Below, one piece after another: positions 1-11,965 of a stretch of 64,000 nucleotides of DNA. Location: the NCBI GenBank assembly GCA_014843695.1, contig CM026395.1, forward strand, positions 46,133,270 to 46,197,269, in the 5' to 3' direction. Position numbers and translations under genes: made by a program. The notes beneath the pieces were generated by a model. The model saw only the letters and a list, made by a program, of their open reading frames with translations, had not been told where the DNA came from and searched no databases. Within the stretch, counting starts at the first letter, position 1; the number at the start of each line of letters is the position of its first letter. The stretch is from Archivesica marissinica (taxonomy: Eukaryota; Mollusca; Bivalvia; Venerida; Vesicomyidae).

Positions 1-480
1 ATTAACTCCCTTCGTATCGCCCCAAATAATGACACGTGTCGATATCAATCGGATCCGACATTAACTCCCTTCGTATCGCCACAAATAATGACACGTGTCG
101 ATATCAATCGGATCCGACATTAACTCCCTTCGTATCGCCCCAAATAATGACACGTGTCGATAACAGTCAGAGCCGATATTATAACGCCCGTGCCATAGTT
201 TTCGATAACAAGCCGGATCCGATATTAACTAAATTGTGGTCACCCCGGATCCCGATACATCTCGATAAAAGCCCGAGCTGATAACTTAATCCCATGCGGT
301 AATCTCTGACCCTGATGTATCTGGATAGTAGTTGGAGCAGAGATGAACTCCCTTTAGCTCAACCCAGACTCTGATATATCTAGACAACAGACAGAGCCAA
401 CATTAACTCCCCCTGAAGTCACCACATACGCTGATGCATCTCAATAACAATCGGAGACGAGATCACCCCCCTTGTTGGTT
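1..480. repeat. Degenerate ~59-bp tandem satellite
   Basis: The first three units repeat with a 59-bp period and are nearly identical (starts at 1, 60 and 119). Later units to about 480 are strongly diverged, but keep the phrases GATATATCTCGATAACA, CGGAGCCGA and ATTAACTCCC in order. The array runs straight into the 46-bp satellite. Short ORFs here are by-products of the repeat. Confidence 0.85.
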
Positions 481-529
481 CCTCAAACCGTTATATGTCT
501 CGATTATGTACATCCTCAGTCGACAGTGT

Positions 530-3500
530 CGATAACAGTTATAGCAATGGTATCTCCACCGATCATGAACTGTGCCGATAACAGTTGTAGCATTGGTACC
601 TCCACCGATCATGAACTGTGTCGATAACAGTTGTAGCATTGGTATCTCCATCGATCATGAACTGTGTCGATAACAGTTGTAGCATTGGTATCTCCATCGA
701 TCATGAACTGTGTCGATAACAGTTGTAGCATTGGTATCTCCATCGATCATTAACTCTGCCGATAACAGTTGTAGTATTGGTATCTCCACCCATCATGAAC
801 TGTGTCGATTACAGTTGTAGCATTGGTATCTCACCAATCATGAACTGTGTAGATAATAGTTGTAGCATTGGTATCTTCCGATCATGAACTATGTCGATAA
901 CAGTTGTAGCATTGGTATCTCCACCGATCATGAACTGTGTCGATAACAGTTGTAGCATTGGTATCTTCCGATCATGAACTGTGTCGATAACAGTTGTAGC
1001 ATTGGTATCTCTACCGGTCATGAACTGTGTCGATAACAGTTGTAGCATTGGTATCCCCACCGATCATGAACTGTGACGATAACAGTTGTAGCATTGGTAT
1101 CTACATCGAGCATGAACTGTGTCGATATCAGTTGTAGCATTGGTATCTCTACAGATCATGAACTGTGTCGATAACAGTTGTAACATTGGTATCTCTATCG
1201 ATCATGAACTGTGTCGATAACAGTTGTAGCATTGGTATCTCCACCGATCATGAACTGTGTCGATAACAGTTGTAGCATTCGTATCTCCACCGATCATGAA
1301 CTGTGTCGATAACAGTTGTACCATTGGTATCTCCACCGATCATGAACTGTGTCGATAACAGTTGTAGCATTGGAATCTCCACCGATCATGAACTGTGCCA
1401 ATAACAGTTGTACCATTGGTATCTCCACCGATAATGAACTGTGCTGATAACAGTTGTAGCATTAGTAGCACAATCAATCATGAACTGTGTCGATAACAGT
1501 TGTAGCATTGGTATCTCCATCGATCATGAACTGTGTCGATAACAGTTGTAGCATTGGTATCTCCATCGATCATGAACTCTGCCGATAACAGTTGTAGCAA
1601 TGGTATCTCCACCCATCATGAACTGTGTCGATAACAGTTGTAGCATTGGTATCTCCACCAATCATGAACTGTGTAGATAATAGTTGTAGCATTGGTATCC
1701 CCACCGATCATGAACTGTGTCGATAACAGTTGTAGCATTGGTATCTCCATCGAGCATGAACTGTGTCGATATCAGTTGTAGCATTGGTATCTCTACCGAT
1801 CATGAACTGTGTCGATAACAGTTGTAACATTGGTATCTCTATCGACCATGAACTGTGTCGATAACAGTTGTAGCATTGGTATCTCTATCGATCATGAACT
1901 GTGTCGATAACAGTTGTAGCATTGGTATCTCTACCGATCATGAACTGTGTCGATAACAGTTGTAGCATTGGTATCGCCATCGACCATGAACTGTGTCGAT
2001 AACAGTTGTAGCATTGGTATCTCTACCGATAATGAACTGTGTCGAAAACAGTTGTAGCATTGGTTTCTCCACCAATCATGAACTGTGTAGATAACATTTG
2101 TAGCATTGGTATCTCCATCGAGCATGAACTGTGTCGATAACAGTTGTAACATTGGTAACTCCACCTATCATGAACTGTGCCGATAACAGTTGTAGCATTG
2201 GTATCTCCACCGATCATGAACTGTGTCGATAACAGTTGTAGCAATGGTATCTCCACCGATCATGAACTGTGTCGATAACAGTTGTAGCATTGGTATCTCC
2301 ATCGAGCATGAACTGTGTCGATAACAGTTGTAGCATTGGTATCCCGACCGATCATGAACTGTGTCTATAACAGTGGTAGCATTGGTATCCCCACCGATCA
2401 TGAACTGTGTCGATAACAGTTGTAGCATTGGTATCTCCACCGATCATGAACTGTGTCGATAACAGTTGTAGCATTGGTATCTCCACCGATCATGAACTGT
2501 GTCGATAACAGTTGTAGCATTGGTATCTTCCGATCATGAACTGTGTCGATAACAGTTGTAGCATTGGTATCTCTACCGGTCATGAACTGTGTCGATAACA
2601 GTTGTAGCATTGGTATCCCCACCGATCATGAACTGTGTCGATAACAGTTGTAGCATTGGTATCTCCATCGATCATGAACTGTGTCGATAGCAGTTGTAAC
2701 ATTGGTATCTCCACCGATCATGAACTGTGTCGATAACAGTTGTAGCATTGGTATCTCCACCGATCATGAACTGTGTCGATAACAGTTGTAGCATTGGTAT
2801 CTCCACCGATCATGAACTGTGTAGATAATAGTTGTAGCATTGGTATCTTCCGATCATGAACTATGTCGATAACAGTTGTAGCATTAGTATCTCCACCGAT
2901 CATGAACTGTGTCGATAACAGTTGTAGCATTGGTATCTTCCGATCATGAACTGTGTCGATAACAGTTGTAGCATTGGTATCTCTACCGGTCATGAACTGT
3001 GTCGATAACAGTTGTAGCATTGGTATCCCCACCGATCATTTACTGTGTCGATAACAGTTGTAGCATTGGTATATCCATCGAGCATGAACTGTGTCGATAA
3101 CAGTTGTAGCATTAGTATCTCCACCGATCATGAACTGTGTCGATAACAGTTGTACCATTGGTATCTCCACCGATCATGAACTGTGTCAATAACAGTTGTA
3201 GCATTGGTATCTCAACCGATCATGAACTGTGCCGATAACAGTTGTAGCATTGGTATCTCCACCGATCATGAATTGTGTCGATAACAGTTGTACCATTGGT
3301 ATCTCCACCGATAATGAACTGTGCCGATAACAGTTGTAGCATTAGTATCACAATCAATCATGAACTGTGTCGATAACAGTTGTAGCATTGGTATCTCCAT
3401 CGATCATGAACTGTGTCGATAACAGTTGTAGCATTGGTATCTCCATCGATCATGAACTCTGCCGATAACAGTTGTAGCATTGGTATCTCCACCCATCATG

Positions 3501-5688
3501 AACTGTGTCGATAACAGTTGTAACATTGGTATCTCCACCAATCATGAACTGTGTAGATAATAGTTGTAGCATTGGTATCCCCACCGATCATGAACTGTAT
3601 CGATATCAGTTGTAGCATTGGTATCTCTACCGATCATGAACTGTGTCGATAACAGTTGTAACATTGGTATCTCTATCGACCATGAACTGTGTCGATAACA
3701 GTTGTAGCATTGGTACCTCCATCGATCATGAACTGTGTCGATAACAGTTGTAGCACTGGTATCTCTGCCGATCATGAACTGTGTCAATAACAGTTGTAGC
3801 ATTGGTATCGCCATCGACCATGAACTGTGTCGATAACAGTTGTAGCATTGGTATCTCTACCGATAATGAACTGTGTCGATAACAGTTGTAGCATTGGTAT
3901 CTCCATCGATCATGAACTGTGTCGATAGCAGATGTAACATTGGTATCTCCACCGATCATGAACTGTTTCGATAACAGTTGTAGCATTGGTATCTCCACCG
4001 ATCATGAACTGTGTCGAAAACAGTTGTAGCATTAGTATCTCCACCAATCATGAACTGTGTAGATAACATTTGTAGCATTGGTATCTCCATCGAGCATGAA
4101 CTGTGTCGATAACAGTTGTAACATTGGTAACTCCACCGATCATGAACTGTGCCGATAACAGTTGTAGCATTGGTATCTCCACCGATCAAGAACTGTGTCG
4201 ATAACAGTTGTAGCAATGGTATCTCCACCGATCATGAACTGTGTCGATAACAGTTGTAGCATTGGTATCTCCATCGAGCATGAACTGTGTCGATAACAGT
4301 TGTAGCATTGGTATCCCGACCGATCATGAACTGTGTCTATAATAGTGGTAGCATTGGTATCCCCACCGATCATGAACTGTGTCGATAACAGTTGTAGCAT
4401 TGGTATCTCCACCGATCATGAACTGTGTCGATAACAGTTGTAGCATTGGTATCTCCACCGATCATGAACTGTGTCGATAACAGTTGTAGCATTGGCATCC
4501 CCACCGATCATGAACTGTGTCGATAACAGTTGTAGCATTGGTATCTCCATCGAGCATGAACTGTGTCGATAACAGTTGTAGCATTGGTATCTCTACTGAT
4601 ATTGAACTGTGTCGATAACAGTTGTATCATTGGTATCTCCATCGATCATGAACTGTGTCGATAACAGTTGTAACATTGGTATCTCCACCGATCATGAACT
4701 GTGTCGATAACAGTTGTAGCATTGGTACGTCCATCGAGCATGAACTGTGTCGATAACAGTTGTAGCATTGGTATCTCCATCGAGCATGAACTGTGTCGAT
4801 AACAGTTGTAACATTGGTATCTCCATCGAGCATGAACTGTGTCGATAACAGTTGTAGCATTGGTATCTCCACCGATCATGAACTGTGTCGAAAACAGTTG
4901 TAGCATTAGTATCTCCACCAATCATGAACTGTGTAGATAACATTTGTAGCATTGGTATCTCCATCGAGCATGAACTGTGTCGATAACAGTTGTAACATTG
5001 GTAACTCCACCGATCATGAACTGTGTCGATAACAGTTGTAGCATTGGTATCTCCATCGAGCATGAACTGTGTCGATAACAGTTGTAGCATTGGTATCCAG
5101 ACCGATCATGAACTGTGTCTATAATAGTGGTAGCATTGGTATCCCCACCGATCATGAACTGTGTCGATAACAGTTGTTGCATTGGTATCTCCACCGATCA
5201 TGAACTGTGTCGATAACAGTTGTAGCATTGGTATCTCCACCGATCATGAACTGTGTCGATAACAGTTGTAGCATTGGTATCCCCACCGATCATGAACTGT
5301 GTCGATAACAGTTGTAGCATTGGTATCTCCATCGAGCATGAACTGTGTCGATAACAGTTGTAGCATTGGTATCTCTACTGGTATTGAACTGTGTCGATAA
5401 CAGTTGTATCATTGGTATCTCCATCGATCATGAACTGTGTCGATAACAGTTGTAGCATTGGTATCTCCACCGATCATGAACTGTGTCGATAACAGTTGTA
5501 GCATTGGTACGTCCATCGAGCATGAACTGTGTCGATAACAGTTGTAGCATTGGTATCTCCATCGAGCATGAACTGTGTCGATAACAGTTGTAACATTGGT
5601 ATCTCCATCGAGCATGAACTGTGTCGATAACAGTTGTAGCATTGGTATCTCCACCGATCATGAACTGTGTCGATAACAGTTGTAGCCA
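530..5688. repeat. 46-bp satellite array, about 110 copies
   Basis: The unit reads approximately GATAACAGTTGTAGCATT followed by GGTATCTCCACCGATCATGA and ACTGTGTC, 46 bp in all. Copies differ mainly at fixed variable positions (CCACCGATC / CCATCGATC / CCATCGAGC, TAGC/TAAC) and by a short deletion that gives ATCTTCCGATC. Since 46 is not a multiple of three, the minus strand cycles through three frames every 138 bp and yields many 60-130 codon ORFs of one peptide cycle. These are not genes. Higher-order repeats are present (see findings). Confidence 0.97.
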
Positions 5689-6095
5689 AACATAGTTCTT
5701 AGTGTCACTGAAAACCCTGATATTCTCGATCAAATAGCCGACATTATATTTCGTGCGGTCACCCTAATGATAAGGCGGTGTTATTGATATAGTGGTCTGG
5801 GATTGGTTGATTAGGTGTAAGGCAGCCCTTAAGAGTTATTGATACATGAACTGATTGGCTGAGTAGGTATTGTCACAAATAGTGAAAATGACTTCTAAAT
5901 ATTAAAATACAAATATATTTGCAGACTATTTGGTGATAAATAAACACCATATTATAAATGTATGTGTCAGTGCAACATTCACCACACCATTACCTTCAGG
6001 GTAGGGGTGTGTGGCGGCTTTAGTGGGGGATACAAAAAAATGCAATTGGTCAACCACATTGAAATTTGACATTTTCCTGTGTCTGACCTAAACCT
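5689..6095. other. Unique AT-rich spacer, no gene seen
   Basis: The spacer separates the 46-bp array from the 53-bp array. It holds one diverged satellite phrase near 5740 (CCGACATTATATTTCGTGCG). Otherwise I see no ORF, RNA gene or transposon end. Confidence 0.6.
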
Positions 6096-7145
6096 AGATA
6101 TTTCTCGATCACTGTCGGAGCCGACATTATCTTCCTGCGGTCGCCCCACATCTTCATAGTATCTACCATTGTCCGAGTGGACATTATCTTCCTCGCTCCC
6201 ACACCATGATATTCACGATCATTGTTGCAACCGACATTATCTTGCTTGCGGTCACACTAAACCTTGATATTTCTAGATCACTGTCGGAGCCGACACTATC
6301 TTCCTCACCCCCATACCCTGCTATGCTCGACCATTGTCGGAGCCGACACTATCTTCCTCGCCCCCAAACCCTGATATGCTCGACCATTGTCGGAGCCGAC
6401 ACTATCTTCCTCGCCCCCATACCCCGCTATGCTCGACCATTGTCGGAGCCGACACTATCTTCCTCGCCCCCAAACCCTGATATGCTCGACGACTATCTTC
6501 CTCGCCCCCACACCCTGATATACTCGACCATTGTCGGAGCCGACACTATCTTCTTCGCCCCCAAACCCTGATATACTCGACCATTGTCAGAACCGACACT
6601 ATCTTCCTTGCCCCCAAACCCTGATATACTCGACCATTGTCGGAGCCGACACTATCTTCCTCGCCCCCAAACCCTGATATACTCGACCATTGTCGGAGCC
6701 GACACTATCTTCCTCGCCCCCAAACCCTGATATACTCGACCATTGTCGGAGCCGACACTATCTTCCTCGCCCCCAAACCCTGATATACTCGACCATTGTC
6801 GGAGCCGACACTATCTTCCTCGCCCCCAAACCCTGATATACTCGACCATTGTCGGAGCCGACACTATCTTCCTCGCCCCCAAACCCTGATATGCTCGACC
6901 ATTGTCGGAGCCGACACTATCTTCCTCGCCCCCAAACCCTGATATGCTCGACTAATGTCGGAGCCGACACTATCTTCCTCGCGCTCGCCCCCAAACCTGG
7001 TATGATCGACCATATTCGGAGCTGGCATTATATTCCTTGCGATCGCATAAACTCTTGGTTTTTCTCGACAAGAGTGGAAGCCAAGAATACATCTGATGAT
7101 GTCACCCAAGACACTGCTATATCTGGATCAATGTCAATGTACAAT
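6096..7145. repeat. ~53-bp satellite array with degenerate ~59-bp edges
   Basis: Core units of 53 bp, about 15 copies, carry the phrases CCATTGTCGGAGCCGACACT, ATCTTCCTCGCCCCCAAACC and CTGATATACTCGA. The edges (6096-6300 and 7000-7145) have longer, diverged units with GCGGTCGCCCCA or GCGATCGC inserts, like those of the 59-bp satellite at 1-480. One unit near 6488 is internally truncated. The short ORFs inside are repeat by-products. Confidence 0.93.
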
Positions 7146-7479
7146 GATTAATATATATATTTCTCTTGACTTGCTACTTACTGCTTTTGTGGGTTATAGT
7201 TGCAGACATGTTCTCATCAGATATGCATTGTGAGTGAATGTGAATGATACAAATGTTTCTGATGTCTCTTCGGAAATCACTTATGACAAGTTTATTATCC
7301 CATCGCGAGCTATTCCATTTATAGCTTAAATTACACACATAAGGTAATAACAATAAGCTGCCGTCTACAGGCCCTCTAAATAATAAAAAAGCAAAATACA
7401 CACACTTTGTGTCTTGTATTTTTGAAGTAAATGCAGCTTTCTGTTAAGTTCTGTCACAGCTCCTATAACGATTGCTATG
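7146..7479. other. Spacer, no gene seen
   Basis: AT-rich sequence between the 53-bp satellite and a SINE. ORFs of 75-108 codons on the minus strand run into the SINE and show no recognisable domain. Confidence 0.5.
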
Positions 7480-7654
7480 AGGGCTGGAGCCGTTACGAGT
7501 GTGCACTTAGGCAAGGCATTTAATTTCCACATAGTATATGCCTCTTCTCTCTCCATAGTGGCGATGGATTCCATCAGGAATGAGGTCTCGAGAGTGATTA
7601 ATATCAGTTGTAAGAACTTGTTTCGCAATCGAGCTAAAATAAAGTTGTATAAAC
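7480..7654 (+). mobile_element. SINE family A, 5'-truncated copy
   Basis: The body matches copies at 10431, 56581, 58430, 60369, 62246 and 62640. Shared landmarks are GGCAAGGCATTTAA, TGCCTCTTCTCTCTCC, GGCGATGGATTCCATCAGGA, CGAGAGTGATTAATAT, TTCGCAATCGAGCTAAAATA and a TTGTATAAA tail. The tRNA-like head (A and B boxes) is missing from this copy. Confidence 0.85.
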
Positions 7655-7778
7655 TAATTAAACTATGAGGGGCGGATTCCGGAATTGGCATTCAGGGGCG
7701 TCAATGGGCTTGGTGAATTCTGGTGCATGTTCAGGATGTTTTGTTAGTGCTATATAAACAGTGAAATATATATATATA

Positions 7779-7975
7779 CAGTCTACATCCGTTATGTCAA
7801 AGTCGGTTATGTCGAATTCTCCGGTTATCTGGAAGTCGGATCAAAGTCCCGTTTCATACACCATCATTTTTTATATAACTGGATCTGTTTATATCGAATT
7901 TCGTTAAGTCAAAATTCGGTTATGTTAAAGTATTTTGTTTGGTTCGACGGAATTCGACATAACGGATGTAGACTG
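7779..7975. mobile_element. pogo/Tigger-like MITE, 197 bp
   Basis: Perfect 20-bp terminal inverted repeats start CAGTCTACATCCGTTATGTC and end with the reverse complement. They are flanked on both sides by TA (7777-7778 and 7976-7977). TA duplication with a CAGT start is typical of pogo/Tigger-type Tc1/mariner elements. The interior repeats the motif CGGTTATGTCGAATT in varied form and has no coding capacity. Confidence 0.85.
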
Positions 7976-7989
7976 TAAATAGGAACTTA

Positions 7990-8480
7990 CAGGAGTGGTG
8001 ATTTCATACCATATTTTATTAAACGAGTTTTGGAATTTTGCTAGCGAGCCTTTTGACGAGTTTAATAGCAACATTGTAAAACGAGTTTCATAAAATCCAA
8101 CGAGTGTACGATACTTTATTCATATTACCACATTGGGTTTTAATCATATGTGTGCACAAAATAACTTCATGTTGGCGCCAAATGTCCGCGTAAATTGTCA
8201 TGACGTCACTAAATTGCCTTGACGTCACTATGCAAAGCAGCGTTATATTTATGTTTTAAACAGCGTCATAATTGCACCCATACTTCTTTTAAATAGAAGC
8301 TTTTCTGACCATTAGCGTAGTGTGCCAATTCGAATAGAACTATGCATGCATATTCTAAAGTTAACAACTTATAAGGATTCTTCTCTCAGCCAATCAGAAT
8401 AATTCCCGGTGTTAGTGCACATATAAGAAATTAGGATATGACTTATTAAACTGAATACATGCAACGTTATGTGATAAATA
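7990..8480. repeat. Dispersed repeat E, CRE- and CCAAT-bearing, longest copy
   Basis: Related copies lie at 12890-13022 plus 15240-15480 (split by a LINE) and at 15995-16505. Shared order: TTTTATTAAACGAGTTTTG with a weak hairpin, a GTCAGCGCAAATTGTCATGA-like stretch, one or two TGACGTCAC sites, TTATATTTATGTTTTAA, ATGCAT near TAAAG, CCAATCAGAA, and TTATGTGATAAATA at the end. It is non-coding. The CRE palindrome and CCAAT box could be promoter-like, but this is inference. Confidence 0.7.
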
Positions 8481-9107
8481 ATATCAATAGATCATTAATG
8501 AAAGCATAGAGTGGTGGAACCTATGCTCGTCGTAAATCCCACATATAATGACCAGTATAAAAATGTTAATTGCACTTGCCGTATATTATTATTTTCTTAA
8601 GTCGTGAAAACAACTTTCAAAAAACTCGTGTTGACACTTTTAGCTTCATCACGTGACCTTGCTGCTCAATACAGATATCGCAACGGTGTCGGTCGGCACC
8701 CGTTTATATGGGGAACTGAAGACATCAAGGCACCTATGCACGGCGTACTTGTTATTTTTTAGTTATACACCATAACTTGTTGAATATCTTATTTCGATAT
8801 AGTACATCATTGAATAAAAACGTGTATTGGTCTTAATCAGAAATGGTATAGAAACTATGTTTCTGGTTAGGTGTAGATTTTTTAAATTCAGATAGCTACC
8901 TGAATGTGCTCATACACCGTATCAGTTTTGGTGGAAATATTCTCCCAATGATTTGCTTGTTTATATTCGTCTGTTGGACAAGTCACGTGACAGTTGCATC
9001 AGCGTACCGGATACACTCAACGGAATGCTATTGAACCATGCTTTCAGCTCTGTTGCGAAATTAGCCATAGAGATATATAATATTTTAAATACCGATGAAA
9101 ATGGAAA
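8481..9107. other. Unique spacer, no gene seen
   Basis: No domain-bearing ORF, RNA gene or transposon end found. The ORF beginning near 8953 owes most of its length to the adjacent satellite. Confidence 0.5.
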
Positions 9108-10183
9108 ATACACCGATCCTAGGAATACGCCGAGCATAGGAATACGCCGGAATACGCCGGAATACGCCAAGCATAGGAATACGCCGGAATACGCCGAGCA
9201 TAGAGCATAGGAATACGCCGGAATACGCCGAGCATAGAACATAGGAATACGCCGGAATACGCCGAGCATAGGAATACGCCGGAATACGCCGAGCATAGAG
9301 CATAGGAATACGCCGGAATACGCCGAGCATAGGAATACGCCGGAATACGCCGAGCATAGAGCATAGGAATACGCCGGAATACGCCGAGCATAGAGCATAG
9401 GAATACGCCGGAATACGCCGAGCATAGAGCATAGGAATACGCCGGAATACGCCGAGCATAGAGCATAGGAATACGCCGAGCATAGAGCATAGGAATACGC
9501 CGAGCATAGAGCATAGGAATACGCCGGAATACGCCGAGCATAGAGCATAGGAATACGCCGAGCATAGAGCATAGGAATACGCCGGAATACGCCGAGCATA
9601 GAGCATAGGAATACGCCGGAATACGCCGAGCATAGGAATACGCCGAGCATAGGAATACGCCGGAATACGCCGAGCATAGAGCATAGGAATACGCCGAGCA
9701 TAGAGCATAGGAATACGCCGAGCATAGAGCATAGGAATACGCCGAGCATAGAGCATAGGAATACGCCGGAATACGCCGAGCATAGAGCATAGGAATACGC
9801 CGGAATACGCCGAGCATAGAGCATAGGAATACGCCGGAATACGCCGAGTATAGGAATACGCCGGAATACGCCGAGCATAGGAATACGCCGGAATACGCCG
9901 AGCATAGAGCATAGGAATACGCCGGAATACGCCGAGCATAGAGCATAGGAATACGCCGAGCATAGAGCATAGGAATACGCCGGAATACGCCGAGCATAGA
10001 GCATAGGAATACGCCGAGCATAGGAATACGCCGGAATACGCCGAGCATAGGAATACGCCGGAATACGCCGAGCATAGGAATACGCCGAGCATAGGAATAC
10101 GCCGGAATACGCCGAGCATAGAGCATAGGAATACGCCGAGCATAGAGCATAGGAATACGCCGGAATACGCCGAGCATAGGTTC
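9108..10183. repeat. Two-word satellite (10-bp and 7-bp words)
   Basis: The array consists almost entirely of two words, A = GGAATACGCC and B = GAGCATA, in the blocks AB, AAB, ABB and AABB (17, 27, 24 and 34 bp), plus one AAAB near the left end. Only about three point changes are visible in over 1 kb (AAGCATA, GAACATA, GAGTATA). All three minus-strand frames are open for about 350 codons (repeating RRIPAYSYALCSAYSGVF-type peptides) because neither word makes a stop on that strand. This is not evidence of coding. Confidence 0.97.
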
Positions 10184-10430
10184 AACCACTCTAAAATATT
10201 ACGCGTTTGATATAATTATTTTCTAATAATACTAATATACAGTTGAAAAGTGATGCTTTAATTCAAATTTTAATTAATGAGCGAGCTATGTGAGCGAGGT
10301 AAAATTGCCAAATTTTAATTTAATATAATACTTTTTATACGATGTTTTGTAATTAGAAACCGCGGACCAATCGGTATACGAGTTTTAGTCCCATGACGAA
10401 ATCTTCACCTTTCCATTTGATAGTACTTAC
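10184..10430. other. AT-rich spacer, no gene seen
   Basis: Short unique stretch between the two-word satellite and a SINE. No coding or RNA signal recognised. Confidence 0.5.
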
Positions 10431-10630
10431 GAGGTTTTGCGAAAGGTCCGGAGTTCGAGCCCCGCTGGAGCCGTTACGATTGTGCCCTTAGGCAAGGCAT
10501 TTAAATTCCACGTTGCCTCTTCTCTCTCCCTCGTGGCGATGGATTCCATCAGGAATGAGGTATCGAGAGTGATTAATATAAGCTGAAAGAACTTGTTTCG
10601 TAATCGAGCTAAAATAAATTTGTATAAGTA
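10431..10630 (+). mobile_element. SINE family A copy whose tail expanded
   Basis: Begins inside the tRNA-like head with a B-box-like GGAGTTCGAGCCCCG, then the family body (GGCAAGGCATTTAAA, CTCTTCTCTCTCCCTCGTGG, GATGGATTCCATCAGGAATG, CGTAATCGAGCTAAAATAAA). Its 3' end TTTGTATAAGTAAATG continues directly into the 12-bp minisatellite. Confidence 0.9.
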
Positions 10631-10995
10631 AATGTGTATAAGTAAATGTGTATAAGTAAATGTGTATAAGTAAATGTGTATAAGTAAGTGTGTATAAGTA
10701 AGTGTGTATAAGTAAATGTGTATAAGTATGTGTGTATAAGTAAGTGTGTATAAGTAAGTGTGCATAAGTAAGTGTGTATAAGTAAGTGTGTATAAGTAAG
10801 TGTGTATAAGTAAGTGTGTATAAGTAAGTGTGTATAAGTAAATGTGTATAAGTAAATGTGTATAAGTAAATGTGTATAAGTAAGTGTGTATAAGTAAATG
10901 TGTATAAGTAAGTGTGTATAAGTAAATGTGTATAAGTAAATGTGTATAAGTAAATGTGTATAAGTAAATGTGTATAAGTAAATGTGTATAAGTAG
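10615..10995. repeat. 12-bp minisatellite derived from SINE tail
   Basis: About 31 units of GTGTATAAGTAA or GTGTATAAGTAG. Because 12 is a multiple of three, frames stay open on the minus strand and give YTHLLIHIYL-type repeats of 130-215 codons. These are artefacts. The first unit is the SINE tail itself. Confidence 0.95.
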
Positions 10996-11435
10996 GTTTT
11001 GCAACAATATGGAATGGGTATAACAATAATTCCAAATCAGCGAATATCAATTTCATAACCCTGTTTCCAGACATAAATCCAACTTAAGACATTGGTAACG
11101 TACGTGGCATATTTATAATCTTATGTTGCCTAGGCTAGTCCGTTTTTAATTCGGCTTTCTCCGTAAACAAATTATAACTGCAAAGAAATTAACACGTGCA
11201 AATCATTTTTGACACGTGTTATTAAGATTGTTGGCATAAAAAAACACGGCGATTTAGGTTTTCTGAGAACCACTATCATTAATCTTTAAGAATAAGTAAG
11301 AGTTTTAGCTATTTATGCCATGATTCCTTATATTTGAAACTTCTCATTTATATAATGTTATGGTCTATTTTCACGAGGTTATCTTTTTAAGACACAAAAT
11401 GCTATACATTGATAAGTTTGTAGTTGGGTATTTTT
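10996..11435. other. AT-rich spacer, no gene seen
   Basis: No recognised coding, RNA or repeat structure beyond low complexity. Confidence 0.5.
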
Positions 11436-11675
11436 AATTTTTTTTTATCTTACAACGATTTCGAAGCAAGTTTTAACAACTTATATTAATCACTCTCGTT
11501 GGCGCGGATGAAAGCGTAATTGTGGTCATTCGTGTGGGAGGAATCCGGAGTACCCGAAGAAAACCCATGTGTCCAACCGGGCGACCACCGTACAATCTCA
11601 AATACTTCCCGGTCCGAGGATCGAAGCGGGTTGCATTGGTGAGAAGTGAGTGCGCTAACCACTGCGCTAATCGGA
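11436..11675 (-). mobile_element. SINE family C, full-length copy
   Basis: On the minus strand it starts TCCGATTAGCGCAGTGGTTA (A-box-like), then a B-box-like CTTCGATCCTCGG, CGGGAAGTATTTGAG and GGATTCCTCCCACACGAATG. It ends in CGAGAGTGATTAATATAAGT and a T/A-rich tail. The head is tRNA-like. The 3' end is shared with SINE family A. A second copy lies at 62448-62640. Confidence 0.85.
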
Positions 11676-11869
11676 CAGCACGCTTGAACGTTTGTAGTCA
11701 TAATAATTGCTTTGGCCATACGATAGTAGTAGGGTTTCTAGATATTTAATGAACATTATTCAAACGAATGCTAAATCAATTCTAATATAGGGGCCTCCGT
11801 CGCAGACGGATTACGGTTATTGACTTTAAGTTACTTTCACTTCACTGTTATATGTTCAAATGCTTTCAT
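11676..11869. other. Spacer, no gene seen
   Basis: Unique sequence without recognised features. Confidence 0.4.
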
Positions 11870-11965
11870 GTGAGGATATTGTCCAGCTGGATTGCAGCAG
11901 ATCGGTAGTTCTTCCATGCTGCCCACCCATGATAGAGGGTACACCTGTGGTGTTGTGTTCCTCAA
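11870..11965. repeat. Dispersed repeat D fragment
   Basis: Resembles 48690-48780 and 58240-58350. The shared core is a CCAGCTGG-like segment, then a GGTCGGTAGTTCTACCC-type segment. It is diverged, and a SINE- or MITE-like origin is only inferred. Confidence 0.45.

Noticed and set aside
463..5733. Many 60-130 codon minus-strand ORFs with MEIPMLQLLSTQFMIGGD-type peptides
   Set aside because: A 46-bp period cycles through three frames every 138 bp. The peptide is a direct product of the satellite.
8961..10189. Three overlapping minus-strand ORFs of 347-366 codons
   Set aside because: All three frames of the same strand are open because the two words A and B give no stop there. The peptides are frame permutations of one cycle.
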